Shown: one piece after another, positions 33,641-48,100 of the stretch
How the letters are laid out: each line of letters opens with the position of its first letter
Numbering within the stretch: the stretch's first letter is position 1
Assembly: GCA_019009955.1 (NCBI GenBank)
Contig: CM032230.1
Span: 121,896,501-121,960,500, forward strand
Length of the DNA: 64,000 bases
Origin: Riptortus pedestris
Taxonomy: Eukaryota > Arthropoda > Insecta > Hemiptera > Alydidae
Direction: 5' to 3'
Notes under the pieces: model-generated
The model's input: the letters and a program-made list of their open reading frames with translations, nothing else
Databases searched by the model: none
What the model was told of the DNA's origin: nothing
Translations under genes and position numbers: made by a program

Positions 33641-33718
33641 TAAAATCTGTTACCACTCTAGCGGTCACAATTTTTGTTTAATCTTAGTTTATGCAGCCCG
33701 TGTATGATGGACTTTTTT
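33578..33718 (+). mobile_element. Helentron-like element, very short deletion derivative
   Basis: A (TA)n tract (33578-33642) is followed by TCTGTTACCACTCTAGCGGT, CACAATTTTTGTTTAATC, then directly by TTAGTTTATGCAGCCCGTGT and ATGATGGACTTTTTT. Everything between the post-microsatellite block and the hairpin is deleted. Confidence 0.6.
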
Positions 33719-33724
33719 GATGTT

Positions 33725-34620
33725 GACAAATGCTGAAAAGACGCTTCTCTTGATGATGAAAATATTTCTTTTAAAATATTTCAAGAAAGAGATATCTTAC
33801 ATACTGAACGTGTATTCAACAATGGATATAAAATAGACCTGAGTAAAAATGATAGAAGATACCGGTTGGAATGGAATTTGGAGAATTGTTATTTACAAAG
33901 AGTTTCTTTTGCAGGAATTCGGTTAAACTGGGTTTACATGCTTAGATTTAATTCCTCCTGGGCTAAACTAAAGATTACACAAGTACAAAGTTTTGTAAGA
34001 AAGGGTTAGGACTTATTTGCAACACTGCAACTGGCTCGAAAAACTATCTCGGGGAAGTATGTGCAAATTATTCTTCACAACCTATTGGAAGTGGTGGAAA
34101 GAGGTTGACCGTTGAAATGGATTGATCATATTTTACAAGGGAAAACACACCGTTGTCATAATATACACTCAACATTCGGTATTTGTAGTGAAACAAAGGA
34201 GTGCTTCCTTTATGCTGTACCTGGCAGAACAGCTGAAACTTTATCTACCTATCAATATTTTGCAACCAGGATATGATGAGTCTGGTTAACCTACCTAATT
34301 TATTACAAGTCCAAGTATATTTATGGATTTCTTATGCAGGAACATAGTACTACTTACCATTATATTGAAACCTATGCTTCTTTTATTTTTGCAGCTGGTG
34401 TCATCAAGACTTTCTTCATATCTGGGCATTCAAGTCTTCTACTACTGTCTTTATGTTATGCTGTTCAATTTGATATTAGAATATTTGATATCCTCACAAA
34501 AATTGCTAATAAAAAGGGGAGAGATTTTTTTTTTTTTTTTTTTTTAAATCTAATAGATATGGGAAAAATTACAAAATTTTATTTTTGCCCAGGTCTAAAC
34601 ACCCCTTCCTTTAGTTAATT
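33725..34620 (+). pseudogene. Decayed coding strip of unknown identity
   Basis: I do not recognise this. On the plus strand three long open stretches follow each other. 33736-34005 includes RVFNNGYKIDLSKNDRRYRL and LQRVSFAGIRLNWVYMLRFN. A shifted frame to about 34125 includes GLICNTATGSKNYLGEVCAN. A third frame covers about 34110-34272 (STFGICSETKECFLYAVPGR, AETLSTYQYFATRI), then two TGA stops and, in the same frame, up to about 34530 a hydrophobic stretch (YASFIFAAGVIKTFFISGHS). Residue use is protein-like (paired Cys, aromatic and N-glycosylation motifs), unlike nearby chance ORFs. Two frameshifts and tandem stops suggest a dead gene, an old insertion or unrecognised exons. A membrane or secreted protein is possible but unproven. 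Confidence 0.4.
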
Positions 34621-36684
34621 TTCCAAAAGCCTCATCTTCCATAAAGAAATCAATTAGTTATTTATGAGTTACTAAATTGCTTCAATGTATTACAAAAGAT
34701 AAGCAGTTGTAAACAAGATGCGACCTCACATGAGGCTGTTTAAAGATTTCAGCAATACTTTGCCATTTTCAGTAAAGTTGAGAGCAATTCAAGGTTTTTG
34801 TTCCTTTCTAATCTTTGTCATGGAATTTGCAGTAATTCACAAAAATGTTTTAATTAGGCATGGAGAAATTGATAAACTAGTCTCATGGGAGGACCCACCT
34901 AGTTTGAGAGAGCCACTCTCACCTCTCAGGGATTTCTCCATGTCTCATAAAAACATTTCTATGGATTGCAGCGGTATCCATGGTAAAAGAGAAAGGAACA
35001 AAAAGATTGAATTGCTCTCAATCTTAATGCAGATGACAATGTATTGCTGACATTTCTAAACTAGGCTTCATTTCAGGCCCCACCTTGTTTGGGAGAATCA
35101 GCTGTTGATCGTTTACAACAATTAGTTATAATAATCCATGAATTAAGATTACGAATCTTTTTCCCTTACAACTATGAATGTACTTAATAGCAATTAAGGA
35201 AATAATTTGTTGATGCTGATATATTGTACTTATAATTAAGCATACCAGTTGTTAGTGGCCTTGGGCAGGGAATAATTCTCATCAGTTTTAAAAGTATGAA
35301 AAGGAAAATAAATTTTAGGTACTAATTTTATCATGATTGGAGCTCATTTCGAAGTCTAGGCCAAATCTGCTGCCATTGCGTCCATCTGAGAAGAAAAACT
35401 TTCTCCTCATAAGGATAAGAGACAACAGACTAAAATAATAGGATTGGGAAAAAATATATATAGAACTATGTAAGAAAAAAAAGTTTTATTCCCTATGTAA
35501 TTGAGTTTTGGAACTAACAAAGGAAACAAGTTTTTTTGTTTCACATTTTATCACACTTTACTTAATTTAATAGTCCTAAATGTATTGCCTTTTTTTATTT
35601 GGAAAAATACTACATTTAATTAAAAATAAATAGATGCTAGAAATATATTCTATAGACATGAATAAAAATAGAGTACTTATTAAAAAAAAATTTTAAGGTA
35701 CATATTACATTATTATACAGGGATAACTTTCAGTACTCTATATTAAAAGTCTATAATTAGCATGAAAAATACAACAACTTCCAAAATTATGCATAGTTAT
35801 AGATAAAATATTGTTTTACATTTAAGGTAAGTACTTTTGAAAAATCACAGGCTTGCTTCCTACATTTCACGATATACTCTTCAATTATTCAACAGAGATA
35901 AACTTATATATATATATTATCAACCAACAAATTGGCACAGTAATTTAAAGAACATCCATAGCCTCTTTAATAAAATAGAATTTAATCTTTTAACTACATC
36001 TTTTAAAGGAAAATATAATTTAGCAAATACAGTTCAGAATATAACATAAGCTCTTAGTTAAGTAAAGTATATTAAAGCCTGTTTTCAATAAAACTAATAC
36101 AAAACAATGAAAACATTTTAGAAATATAATACTGATTTAATACAATATTTTGAAACATTTCAAGGAAGCTACATTTTCCTTCTCCTGATATATAAAGTAT
36201 CTTTTTCTACAAGTATTAACAAGATTGTGGAAAGTCATATTCACAATTATCTACATATTAATGTAGTAAATAGTATGTAAACACCAGGGTACTTTTGATA
36301 AAGTTTTAGGAGGTTAAATCTAAAATGCATTCATTCTTACAAATGAATTCCTAATATCATTATACTGTAGAAAACAACCTCATTAACAAGAAACTGAACA
36401 AAAATAATTACAAATAAATAATAAAGCAATACTCATATCAACTATTTCAAATATAGCCATTAGCCATGTTTTACACTTCCATCATTCGACATTAGCACCA
36501 CAGGGGAAATACGTTTCAAAATAGAAACATATTTCCTAACACTCACTTTTAATTTTTGTTAACAAACTATACACAAATTTATATGTTTAAGTTTTAATAT
36601 AAAACATACTTCCAGAGAGGAGAAGATTTTAACATTAGTAAATATACTAGTATTGAAACTAATTTATAATATATACCAAAGTGC
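34621..36684. other. Intergenic sequence and 3' UTR side of the anion exchanger
   Basis: A 110-codon plus-strand frame at 34718-35050 follows the unknown coding strip and might belong to it, but shows no recognisable domain. From about 36000 to 36684 the sequence is AT-rich and, on the minus strand, must include the anion exchanger's 3' UTR. I cannot choose a poly(A) signal. Confidence 0.4.
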
Positions 36685-39600
36685 TTAGCCTGGCAAAAGA
36701 GCTTCAGCATAGAAATCAGGTTCCTCTTCAGCAGCATCAACATCAGGCTCATCACTGTCCAACTAGAAAACATTTAATAAAATGCTTTAGAATTATATCC
36801 TCCAATAATTTTTTGTTTTAGTATAAATTAAGATTTATGTCTTCTTAATGGAAGATTGTGAATAATAAATCAAATGAATGAATGCTATCATTTAATTTAA
36901 TAATAAATACAGGCATGCACTTTTGTATGCTTATCTGTTAAGGCGCAGACCACATTTTATTGAAACATATACAAATTACTTTCTTGTGATAAGTAAAGTT
37001 TTGCAATACTGCAATCATATATGCCTTACACACTGCAGAATCCACAACCAAATGAAATGGCTTTCATGGGAATTGTAAATAAGAGAAACGTTAATGAACC
37101 AAAATATTATTAGATGAATAAACCATTGTTGTTATATACCTGCAATTGTCAATTGCCTCACAGAACTTGGAAATAGGAAGGGAGGGAGTTACAACTTTGA
37201 ATTTAATAATGGGTCATGATGAACCATAATATGGTTCAAAGACATAGGTAATGTTATGAATTTATATCTTCCTGTTATAAAGATATAAAAGTGATACAAA
37301 TAGAAAGTATAGTGAGTCAGATGGAATGTAAGTTAGCTAAAGCATAACAACGTGTATAGTTGCTTTATTTAAAAATATTACTAGTTTAAAGAAACTATTC
37401 TTAAATACTGGTCTGGCATCATTTTCATCCTCTATTAAATATCTCCATTTTTTGAACAATGTGAAAGGATGCTTCCAAACATCATTTCAAGATGGTTTGA
37501 TGTTTTGAACTTTAAGGAAATATATTCATTACACTCCCTGCAGGATGGTCCCTTGCAATTGCATTAAACTCTCACTCAATGGCAAATTTCATTATAGATG
37601 AAAGTGTGTAAAATGTGTCATGTAAAATTTAAATTATTTAGATGAGAATGAAACACAAAAGATGAGTTTATCTGTAGTGATATATAAAATTGACCATTGA
37701 CAAAAACAAAAAAAAGTAAAGCACTGATGAAATGTTAATACTTACTGCTCTCAGTTCGAGGGGTGTAAAGATGAATCGCATCTGAGCTCTCAATGGAACC
37801 ATAAGCATTAAAAAGAATGGAAATGTCAAAGATATCTGAGAAGATTTGACAATCCATAGAATAGCCAAACAGGAAAATTGTATTGCAGTAAAAAGGTGCA
37901 TTTTCAATGTCGGTACCTACAAATGAAAGCATCAATTAACATGGAAAAAATAATACAGTGGATGTTCTTTTTTCTGGGGATCAGGAACTTCATCACATTT
38001 CTTGAAACACAGAGATATCCTTTTCTTGAATATAAAACACAGCCATATCCTTGTGTAAAAATAGATCAATTCAAATTGTAATTACTTTAAATTCACATTA
38101 ACTAGAAAGATGAACATTCAAATAATATTTAGTGTGAAATCACTGGATGACTTAAAGGTTCATATTTAAAAACTTTCTCAAGAAATCATAATTTATTAAA
38201 ATAACTAATAGGATAATAAATGTCTACAACGTATCAAATAATTCCAAGTAAAAATAGCTCAACGTACCCTTCGAACATAAGCCGCTTGAGGGTGATGCTT
38301 TACAGGCATGAAAAAGAGCTTGCACCTCTCGAAGAATTGTATTCCATCAATTGATGCAATGCCCATATAAAGGAAGACTCCGAACAGTACCGCCATAGGT
38401 ACGAGCCTCAGGAGACCAGACATTAGTAATGAAAGGCCTACCAGAGAACTTACGAGGAAGGCGCTAACTCTTTGCTCTAAAATACATTAATGTTTTTTAT
38501 TGCCAAGTATCTTCATGAAAAAAAAAGCTAGATAGCTGAATAATTAAACATAGTTCTAAACTTATATTAGTCATGCTCGTAAAATAATTAATATTCTAAG
38601 GAATACATTTTTTTACAGACTCCAACAGTATTACCACATCATGAAGGGTTTTACAAATTACAATTATAAACACTTGTAATTTTAAGACAACTAATTACTG
38701 CTTAAGAGTTATCTATTTATAATCACAATGTTTAAAAGATAATATATTTTTAATCGCACATGTTCGTGTGTATATATATTTTTATTGTACACGTCTACTA
38801 AAACTTGTCAGACTATAACCAATTGTATTCATGAGAAATATATTTAGAGCACTGCTGCAATATTCTAATATAAATCATAAACTAAACAAATATATACAAA
38901 CAATTATTCAATTTATTAGTATATTGATGCCCTATATAACTTTCTCAAGTTTGTTGTATAACACTTCAATAATTTGTTATTAGTCATAGATCAGTTTTCC
39001 TATATATAATCCTTGTGATAAAGTAATAGATAAAGAAAGAAATGGGGCCTAAGACAGCAAAAGAAAAATGCTAGATAATTACATGGCAATACAAACAAAC
39101 AACATTAGGTGGCGTACATCCACTAACAGGATAATGCTGCTCAGTGCATTAAATTTGGCACTTTCTTGATTGTATTACATAAAATAATTATGATATTTAG
39201 GAAATGAATATCTTTATTTTAAAAATTGAGGAGACAATGTCCTATTTTTTTTTTTTTTTAAGTTGTAGGACAATACTACAATGCCCAACTTACGTTCTTA
39301 CGCTTAGTAGATCCATATTGAATGCATCAAAAGCACTCAATGTAATATCCTGGTATCCAAATCATACAAGTCAGGGACAGTGAATGGGCACACCGACACT
39401 GAACTACATGCACCAAGCAATGAACGTTCGCCTACTCCTTGGAGATGACTCGAAAGCTCGTTATACCTGGATAATCATCACTGATAATTAATTTAAGTTT
39501 CCAATAGTTGTTTTTTTTATGTTATGGCTTGTCCCATTTGACTTTAAGTAATAATTATACTCTTTAGCATATTTATGTCTGGATCAAATAAATACTCAGC

Positions 39601-42095
39601 CGTTCTATTCACCTCTCTCTAATAATGATCTTATAATGTGGGGATAGGCAAAGTATGGCATTTTTATGATAATATAGACTAAAAAGTACAAGGCAGTATG
39701 TTTTAAAACACTGATCTACCATTTAGCTCAGTGGAAGGTAATTAGACATCTAGTAATATGAAATTAATGCAGGTCTTAAATGTTTTGTTATTTAAGGGTT
39801 TCTTTAACAGAGCAGCAGGTTTTATTTATTTTTCTTTTAATTTAGGTATGATTTATAAATGGTGCTGGATGGAGAAAGAACTTATAAATCAAAGGTTGAA
39901 TAAAAAAAAAGGAGTCCATTTTCACTTGCCCTAAAATTTATTCTATATGGCAGGGTACTTTTGATACTAATGCTATCCTAAGTGACCTTATTTACTAAAG
40001 ACTCATCCTAACAACTTCACATCAAATCCTAGAGATACTAAGGCTAGAAGAGATTACGACCCTGAGGATATTGCATCAAAATCCTCCAGCCATAAAGAAT
40101 AAGCAAGAGAAAGCTGTGGCCATTTCTTTGCAACCTTAGATTATACAGAATGACTGACTGACTACTAAAGCTTATCCCTAAACTTTTCAATGTTTGGAGC
40201 ACTAATTTGATGTGCATCATGGCAGTGCCAACTGTACTAACTTTTGGTCATATTGTCGAATTTTTCCAAACAACTCCAGTGCTTCTCCAGCATCTGGAAT
40301 ATCCAAAAGAACATGGTGTTCTGTATGGCAGATTTTTGTGGAAACCAAATTCTAAAATGATTTTATATTGGGGACAATTTTCTGCCTGACACTTTGCTCC
40401 GGTATAAATCGCAAAACATCCAAAATCATAATTTCCCAAATAAATTTTGAATAATTTCCTGAAGGAAGCATTTAATCAGAAAATACTCCTTTATAAACTT
40501 CAAAGAGTATTATATTTTCTTTAAAATTAGATAATACAAAAAGCTATAAATTAAGTATGAACTGAGCTATATGGTACCAACGTAAGCCAAAATTGCCATT
40601 TCACTGATAAGAAATAGTTTTCTGACTTTTAATTGGTTAATAGGACAGTGTTACAGGAAATAAAATTCTTAAGTTATTTTATTCTTTGGACTTTTAGCAG
40701 ATTTCCCATAGGGAAATCAGCTATTGAGGTCATACTCAGGACGCGATTTTTGAAATTTTTCTTCAAATGCCCATTGATCCTACCCAGGAGATGACGAAAA
40801 TGAGGTCTGTTCAAAACTGTATCTATATATATAAAATTGTAACCTCTGTCTGTACAGTGATTTTTTTCGCGAAATTTCATGGTAACTTTTCGTTTCACAT
40901 GTCATAGACACCATAACTGCTTTTTGTTTCTTTTGTGTATATTTCTTTGTTTGTTACCTTTTCACGCATAAACGGCTGAACCTAATTTTATGAAACTTCA
41001 AATGTATATTACTATTAACCCAACTTCGGCTTTAGGCTATATTAAAATTCTCTGAGATGAACAGGAGTGGGGGTTATAAGGGAGGCCTGAAGTTAAAAAT
41101 AGCGATATTTCGTTTCCTATTGGTTTTTCGGCAAGTATGAACAAAACAAAAGTTGTTTATTTTGTTATTTAGAGTAACTTTTGTCATATATACTTTTGTC
41201 GTATTCCGAAGTACAAATGCGTTATATGCCAAACATTATAGCGGGAGTCAACGATTTTATTTGGCACGAAAGACTCAACGGAACTAAATAAAACTGGGTA
41301 TGTGTATTAGCACTAACACCTTCATTATAATAAGCCATACCAATGGTTCTAGGGACGGGCAGGAGAAGGGGTTGTAATGGAGGCCTGAAATTAAAAATAG
41401 TGATATTTCGTTTCCTATTGGGGTTTCGGCAAATATGCACATAACAAAAGTTGTTTATTTTGTTATTTAGAGAAAGTTTTGTCATATAGACTATCGTTGA
41501 ATACTGAACTATAAAGGTGTTATACGCTAAAAATTATAGCGAGAGTCAACAATTTTATTTGGCACAAAAGACTCACCGAACTAAATAATACACTTGGTAT
41601 GTGTATTAGCACTAACGCCTTCCTTATAATAAGCCATACTGACATTTCTAGGGATGGGGAGGAGTGGGGGTTATAAGGGAGGCCTGAAATTAAAAATAGC
41701 GATATTTCGTTTTCTATTGGTTTTTCGGCAAATATGCACATAACAAAAGTTGTTTATTTTGTTATTTAGAGAAATTTGTTCAACAATTCTTTTCAATATG
41801 AACGACCACGTACCTTACCTGGAAAAATTAATTCAAAATGTATGTTAATATTTTGTCTTTAATACTTCAAATCTATGCATAATGCACAGGAAACGGAAAA
41901 TATGACAATGTGGAAGACAGTGAAGTCTTACATAAAAAATTAATTTTATTATTAACAAATCCACAAAAACCACAGGTATTAACCCTAAACACTGGGACGG
42001 GTAAATGTCAAAATATTGTGCAAAGCTTTGCAGAAAAAATACCATCACCATTCAGCCTCAAATGAATTCCCGGGCGAAGCCGGGTATCTGAGCTA

Positions 42096-42153
<58 letters not shown>

Positions 42154-45100
42154 GTCTATTACTGCTCTAGCGGTCGCAATTTTTGTCTTATCGTTACCAA
42201 ACTTGATATATAATCGTTTTATACATAAAGAAAGATCATGTTCGTTAACGGCCGACTAGGGGGAGGGGGGGTTTAGTTTAGAGGGGGAGAATTTCAAAAA
42301 TCCTTAATATATCCATTATTTTGCGTCAGATTGAAAAATTGTATAGAACCAATCTTAGTGCAAATGTTATATTCTTATAAATGTTGTTATGTACGTTTTT
42401 TCACTATCATGATTATTAACTGAGATATTTGCATTTTTTAGTTTTCGGTCTTCAGTAAAGCCCCACTCCTGCTCATCTCATATTAACAATATTCTATTAT
42501 GTTATGAAGCACTTTATTTGAAGCTTAAATATCAAATATTGTTCTCATTGAACTTTTAAGTTTTGAGATAAATGCAAATACATTGCACACATGGGAAATC
42601 TGCTTAGTTAACGCAGCCCCTGCGTGATGGACTTTTTTAATATTCTACATCATTTGCATAAAAATCAAAAACTGTGACTTTAGTTTGTTTTGTGAGTTAC
42701 CCTAAATCACAATGTAAGACCAAAAAGTTTCCTGATAAAGAATGATTTCAAAACTTCATTTCCATAAGAATCCATCATAAAAAATATGACATATTCCATT
42801 GGAAATTCCAGAGTTAGGAGTAAAGTGGAAAATTGATAATATCCCCAAATATGGTACACTTGACACTATTATAACCCATGAAAAATCAAATCAAATTCCA
42901 AAAATTTGTAGATTCCAGGGGAGTGAGCTATTACCATGTATCTGCCGAGTTTAAAATCTACTGGAGGAATAAATTGACACAATAAAAGCTAATATGACTG
43001 CGAAAAAATTGCCAAAGCCATTGTGGTTAACAACTAGTCTGCTAAAGTGAAAATTAACGAGAGGGCAAAATGGAGAAGGAAAAATTAAATTATGATGTAA
43101 AAGATACAAGAGTGTATGTTTTTATGTAGACTAAAAAAACATAATTGGATAAGTATACATACTCATGTTGGATACTCCATTCTTATAACAGACAATGTAT
43201 CCATTTCAATGTATTGGATCAAAAAATAGCACAGAACATAATTTATATTAAGTATAGAAATTTATTAACATTCATTTTATGCTATTAAGCATAAAGAATT
43301 GGGATGGATTATCTATTGGCTACCTCACCTTTCCAGCCAGAATGATACTGAGGATTTTATTTAGTGAGTTTGTTACTCATTAAATTCCTATTGTCCACCC
43401 TTGAATCAAACCCACGGGTCAAGGTTACATTTCTGCCAAGGTGACTCATGATCAGTAATCTGTGTGATGCGAATAGTAACTGTTCTGTTTTCATTTATAA
43501 GCTCCTGAAGAGGTATTGTTGGGGGTATGAAACAAGTAGACATTTTTTTCAAATAAACACATTGGTGGCGCGTATGAGTGTTTATGTGAATGACCTGTAT
43601 CAACTTTCATCTTATCGCAATATTTGTTTAACGTCCTTTTCTACACTACCCCTCCCATACTCCTTAGTAAATTTCAATCAAAAGACAAGGTGCACAACTA
43701 GATGCTGCAACAGTCCTAACATAAATACAGATAGGCGACATGCTGATGAAACTAGTCAAAATGAACTAAGGAGGGTCAAAATGGATAATTTTTTGGTAAG
43801 ATTTTGCGATTATAATAATTCCTAGACTTTGTACATGGAAGTAAAAAACTTCTTCATGAGGTTCTTTTGAAAACAGATCTATAGTAAGATCTTAATACAA
43901 GCAATGACTATAATTTTCAGATAATAAAAAATGAGTTAGTTAGAGTTTGAGAACAAACTTATACAAATACCTGTCTCTACTTCCAAATAACTTACATTTA
44001 TCCTAAATTACTTTCTTATTTAAGAGCCTTAACTAATACAATTACTCTACTCAAAGTTCGCATAGGATACCAAAAAATTCATAAATATTCCAATTAGTTA
44101 ATTAATGGTACTATTCGAGTTGTTGTAAATTACTTAATATCTCATTTCAAGCTTAAATATTGTCTTCCTTAAGTAGGATCCTTAAAAATTAAGCATTTGA
44201 GTACAGACAGCAAGTTGACATCATCTGGATGTCTAGTACATGGGAAATCTGGTTAGTTTTTGCAACTGCAGCAAGGTCTTATCCACATTTAATCTCATAA
44301 CAGACTCAGGTACTATAATGTAATGAATTTCACTAAAACACAGTTTCCAAGTGATTTTGCTTTAATATCAGGCGCCGAAAATAGTCTGTATTGGTAAATC
44401 TCCTATCAAATTATAAAATTATGGATTCACTAATCTTAACCATTAAATTGATAATATAAAATTGTTATTTCTGGTATCACACTATTAGTAGTGATGAGAT
44501 TGGTACATGACATGGGCTGACGTCCAATGATGCAAAGAACTTTTACGAATAATGAATTGAAGTTCGTATCTCTAGTTAGGTAAAATAATGCTCCCATAGT
44601 TCATGGATTGCATCAAGATACAAAAGTGTATCATATCCATACAAATGGCCAATTTCTTGTAGGAAATAAAAACCTTTGACATTAAATTCACAAAACGTTA
44701 TAAGAGCAAACGTTTTGTGATCTATCAGCTCAACTAACCATTGCCTTTCTGGGGAAGAAACAGTGCCAATTTTTAGACATCCATTGAAGCTTATATAACA
44801 AAAAGATTGAATTAATCTTGTGGTGACCTTCTTGCAGAAGGAAGTGTGATATCTGATTTTTTTTTTTTAAGAGTGAAAATTTATTATTTTTATTATTATT
44901 TATTAATGTCCACTTTTTGTTACTATGGCTAATTAGGAAAGGTATCTAAAGGTTACCACCCTTTTGTGGCCATGGTGAATTTAAGGATTTTATTTAATGA
45001 GTTTGTCATTAAATCAATTCCTAAAGAATTCACTTAGTGGAAATTTTCTCTCCGGAAAGGTGTTTGGAGTAATGAGAAACATGCAGTGTGAAGTGTGAAT

Positions 45101-48100
45101 GAACTGATTTATTAGTGGACATGTTCTGTTACACCTTCTGTCTTCACAGTGATGGGTACAATGTAACACTATGAAACTGTATATAACTATAAGCTATACT
45201 GGAGTTAAAATGACTACGCAAAATCGTAGCAGTTTTTTTAGATTTTCACTGCAATTATATGACATCCATTACATACACAGTGAATATAAATGAAAGAAAT
45301 TGAAATAATTCTTACCCTTTACTTCAATGATGTGAGGTTTGTCTCCTGGAGCATGAGTACGGGACATGACAGTCAATGCTGACACATGCGTTACAGATCT
45401 TACAGTTGCAGCACAAACAAATGGTGCTCCAAGTAGCCCGCAGCCTAGATTAACGAGACAGACCAAAACTATGTCCACGTGAAAACCTGACCCTTTCTTC
45501 AATTTACGTTCTTTTTTATCAATAATCAATCTATAATAAAAGTAAAGATAAAATTAACTAACAAGGAACAGACATCTATCTATATTAGTATTTGTTTTTA
45601 TTATTTCCATGGTTTTTATCATATTTTGGCCAGTTTACTATATTTGACTCTCTTGAGAACCATATAAGGTATAAGTACACCATACTAACAGCCCACTCAA
45701 GGCACACGTAAAACCTCTAACTGTGTGGCAGTGATGATAGTAAGAATTATTTTCATATCAAACAAATGTTACAGCTAACTTTCCAAATAGCAGATTACAT
45801 TAACGGGGATGCACTAGGCCCAATTTCAGTTATGGTTTAGAGACAGTGGCTGAAAAATGATCAAACATACATTCTGGATGAAGAAAAGTTTGAAATCTTT
45901 GTTCGTCCTGACACCTCTTGAGACTTACAGGGGGCATAAGTGTTCATAAGTGTACATAAATATAACATACTCCAGAGATTAAATATTTCCACTACTACAG
46001 TATGCACAATATCACCAATATAAATAAAAGTCTGAAGCTTGTTTAAAATTCTATTTAAATTCATAATCAAAATTGGAAATATTATTTATACATCTGTCTA
46101 TCTATCCGCCTGAATGTTAATCACTTAGCAATGGCTTGGAGAATTTCAGTGGTATTTCTTATTTCAGTCATTATTATCCCAAGATAAAACATAAACTATA
46201 TGGAAAACCTATTTCCAACTAAAAGTCAAAATATATAACCTACTTGTCGTTTTAATGAAATAAAATAAAAAAACTAAGTTTAGAAAAAATTTTGTAGTAC
46301 TAAAATGTGACTTTGAAGTATTTGACAAGCAATTTGACTTAAAGTTAATAAAATGTTGAGTCAGTACTTTAGTGATATTTCTGTACTACAATTAGCTTAG
46401 TGATCATTTTTTGGAAATCCTAAAAACAAAAGTATGAATTTTATGAGGAGTGAAAGTTTACTCAGATTGAATTCATGAACGATCTAGCTATTAAAAATTA
46501 TATATAAAACAAATTCTGATTAGAATACACTTTGCATTATTAAGAATACTCTGTAGTATGGGACTCATAATTTATACTTCCTATTTCTGATATCTGCTTA
46601 ATGACTTAAAGAGAACCAAGCCATACTATTAAGTGTTAATATTATGTGCTTATTTGGAAGGGAATCCATATTTATTGCAACAAATCAATGATGGAACTCT
46701 GCAAGGATCTGTAAGATACTTTGATCAGTAAGATCAAGTAGTAGAAAGTGGTGATTGTTATATACCTTGAAATTTAGCAGACATTATATTATAACACTTA
46801 CTCGGAAATATGTGTTTCCATAAAAAGTAAAATGTAAACAAGCAAAGCAGGCACAACTGCTGCAAATGCAGCCCAAATTGGAATTCCACCAGTTGGAGAG
46901 ATAATCCATCCTCTTACTTCAGGTTTCGAAGGGCTGAGGCCTTCTGGGACAGTCAATTTTTCAGTATAAGCTCCTGGAGTAACATAATCAAGTAAAACCA
47001 TTGTAACGATTGCAATAGGCACTCCAAAATCACCAAGAGCACGCCTGGCCTGTGTGAAAAAAAATATAAAAGATTATCTTTAAATTATTTAATAAATTAA
47101 ATTTATCAAAACAATGAAGAGTGAAAGGTGCAACAATACTAGGAAAAATCAATGTGATTAAAGTTACTTATTTTAAGGAGAAGAACAGTTGCTACAAGAG
47201 TTTTTATCGGGGCCTCATTAATATAAGTAACTCATGCAGTTTATTTTGATTTACTGTTTTCTGAACCTCAAAAGCTGTTTATAGTAAGTAAAAGTATTGA
47301 ATTGGGTCACATTTATTACTGGTATTGAAATTTTCGACAAATGATCACTCGCTACTTTCCACTCCAATGGCAAATATGTTTCATATCATAATTCACAAAA
47401 ATATTCATATCTTGGTAATTAAAAGTTGAAGAAAATAATATATGTTTTTGATCGACAATTGAATCTCCAGAAAGAAAATACTTAAATACAAGATCTAATT
47501 ATATTCGATGAATTTTTTTTTTTGTATAATTATTTTTATCTAAGTGAGCATACACATTTATTTTTAATAGATAATTTTTGTAACCATCTAGTTTATGTTT
47601 TTACATTTTAGTAATTTTACGAAAATCAAAATTGTCTACAAATTCAATGAAAAAAAACAAAACAAAAACCTATCAGCAAATTTACAACTGTATTTGTTTG
47701 TTTATTATTATTCACTTAACCACTTTATGCTACTATGGCTAATCAGGATGGGTTCTCTACAGGTCACCACCCTTTTCTAGCCATGGTGGGCCCAAGGAGG
47801 TTATTTAATGAGTCCGTCACTAAATAAATTTCTACTGCCCAGGGCGGGAATCGAGCACGCCACTCTAGGTCTACCACGTGAGATTAAGACCAACAACTGT
47901 TAATGATTAAGACAGACAATTGTATTTAAAACATTAAATGCTTCAACATTTTGATGGCAAATCATGAATAGAAATGTATCATCTACAATTTTAAATTTAC
48001 GTGGATGAAACACATTGTTGTAACTTTTTATGGGTCAACATTAATTAACAACAATTAAATAGAAAGCCCAGAAATATTTAAATATCACACATGCAACGTA

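Larger units (their letters stand above)
40696..42638 (+). mobile_element. Helentron-like element split by a Helitron at its microsatellite
   Basis: The left arm starts AGCAGATTTCCCATAGGGAA and ends at AACTGTA (40821). The Helitron follows. From 42097 a (TA)n tract (to 42152) and CTGTCTATTACTGCTCTAGC restart the host element. It has the right-half variant with AGCCCCACTCCTGCTCATCT and ends GGAAATCTGCTTAGTTAACG, hairpin and GATGGACTTTTTT. Excluding the insert the copy is about 670 bp. It lies in an anion exchanger intron. Confidence 0.72.

Noticed and set aside
25771..33642. CRISPR-like or satellite arrays in the TA-rich tracts
   Set aside because: These are simple dinucleotide microsatellites, partly internal to transposons; no repeat-spacer structure.
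40207..40439. Overlapping ORFs on both strands (60 and 63 codons)
   Set aside because: Short, antisense to each other and without protein-like motifs or conservation clues.
43448..43825. 125-codon plus-strand ORF in an anion exchanger intron
   Set aside because: No recognisable domain; uneven composition, next to a SINE remnant, no splice context. Treated as chance or repeat-derived.
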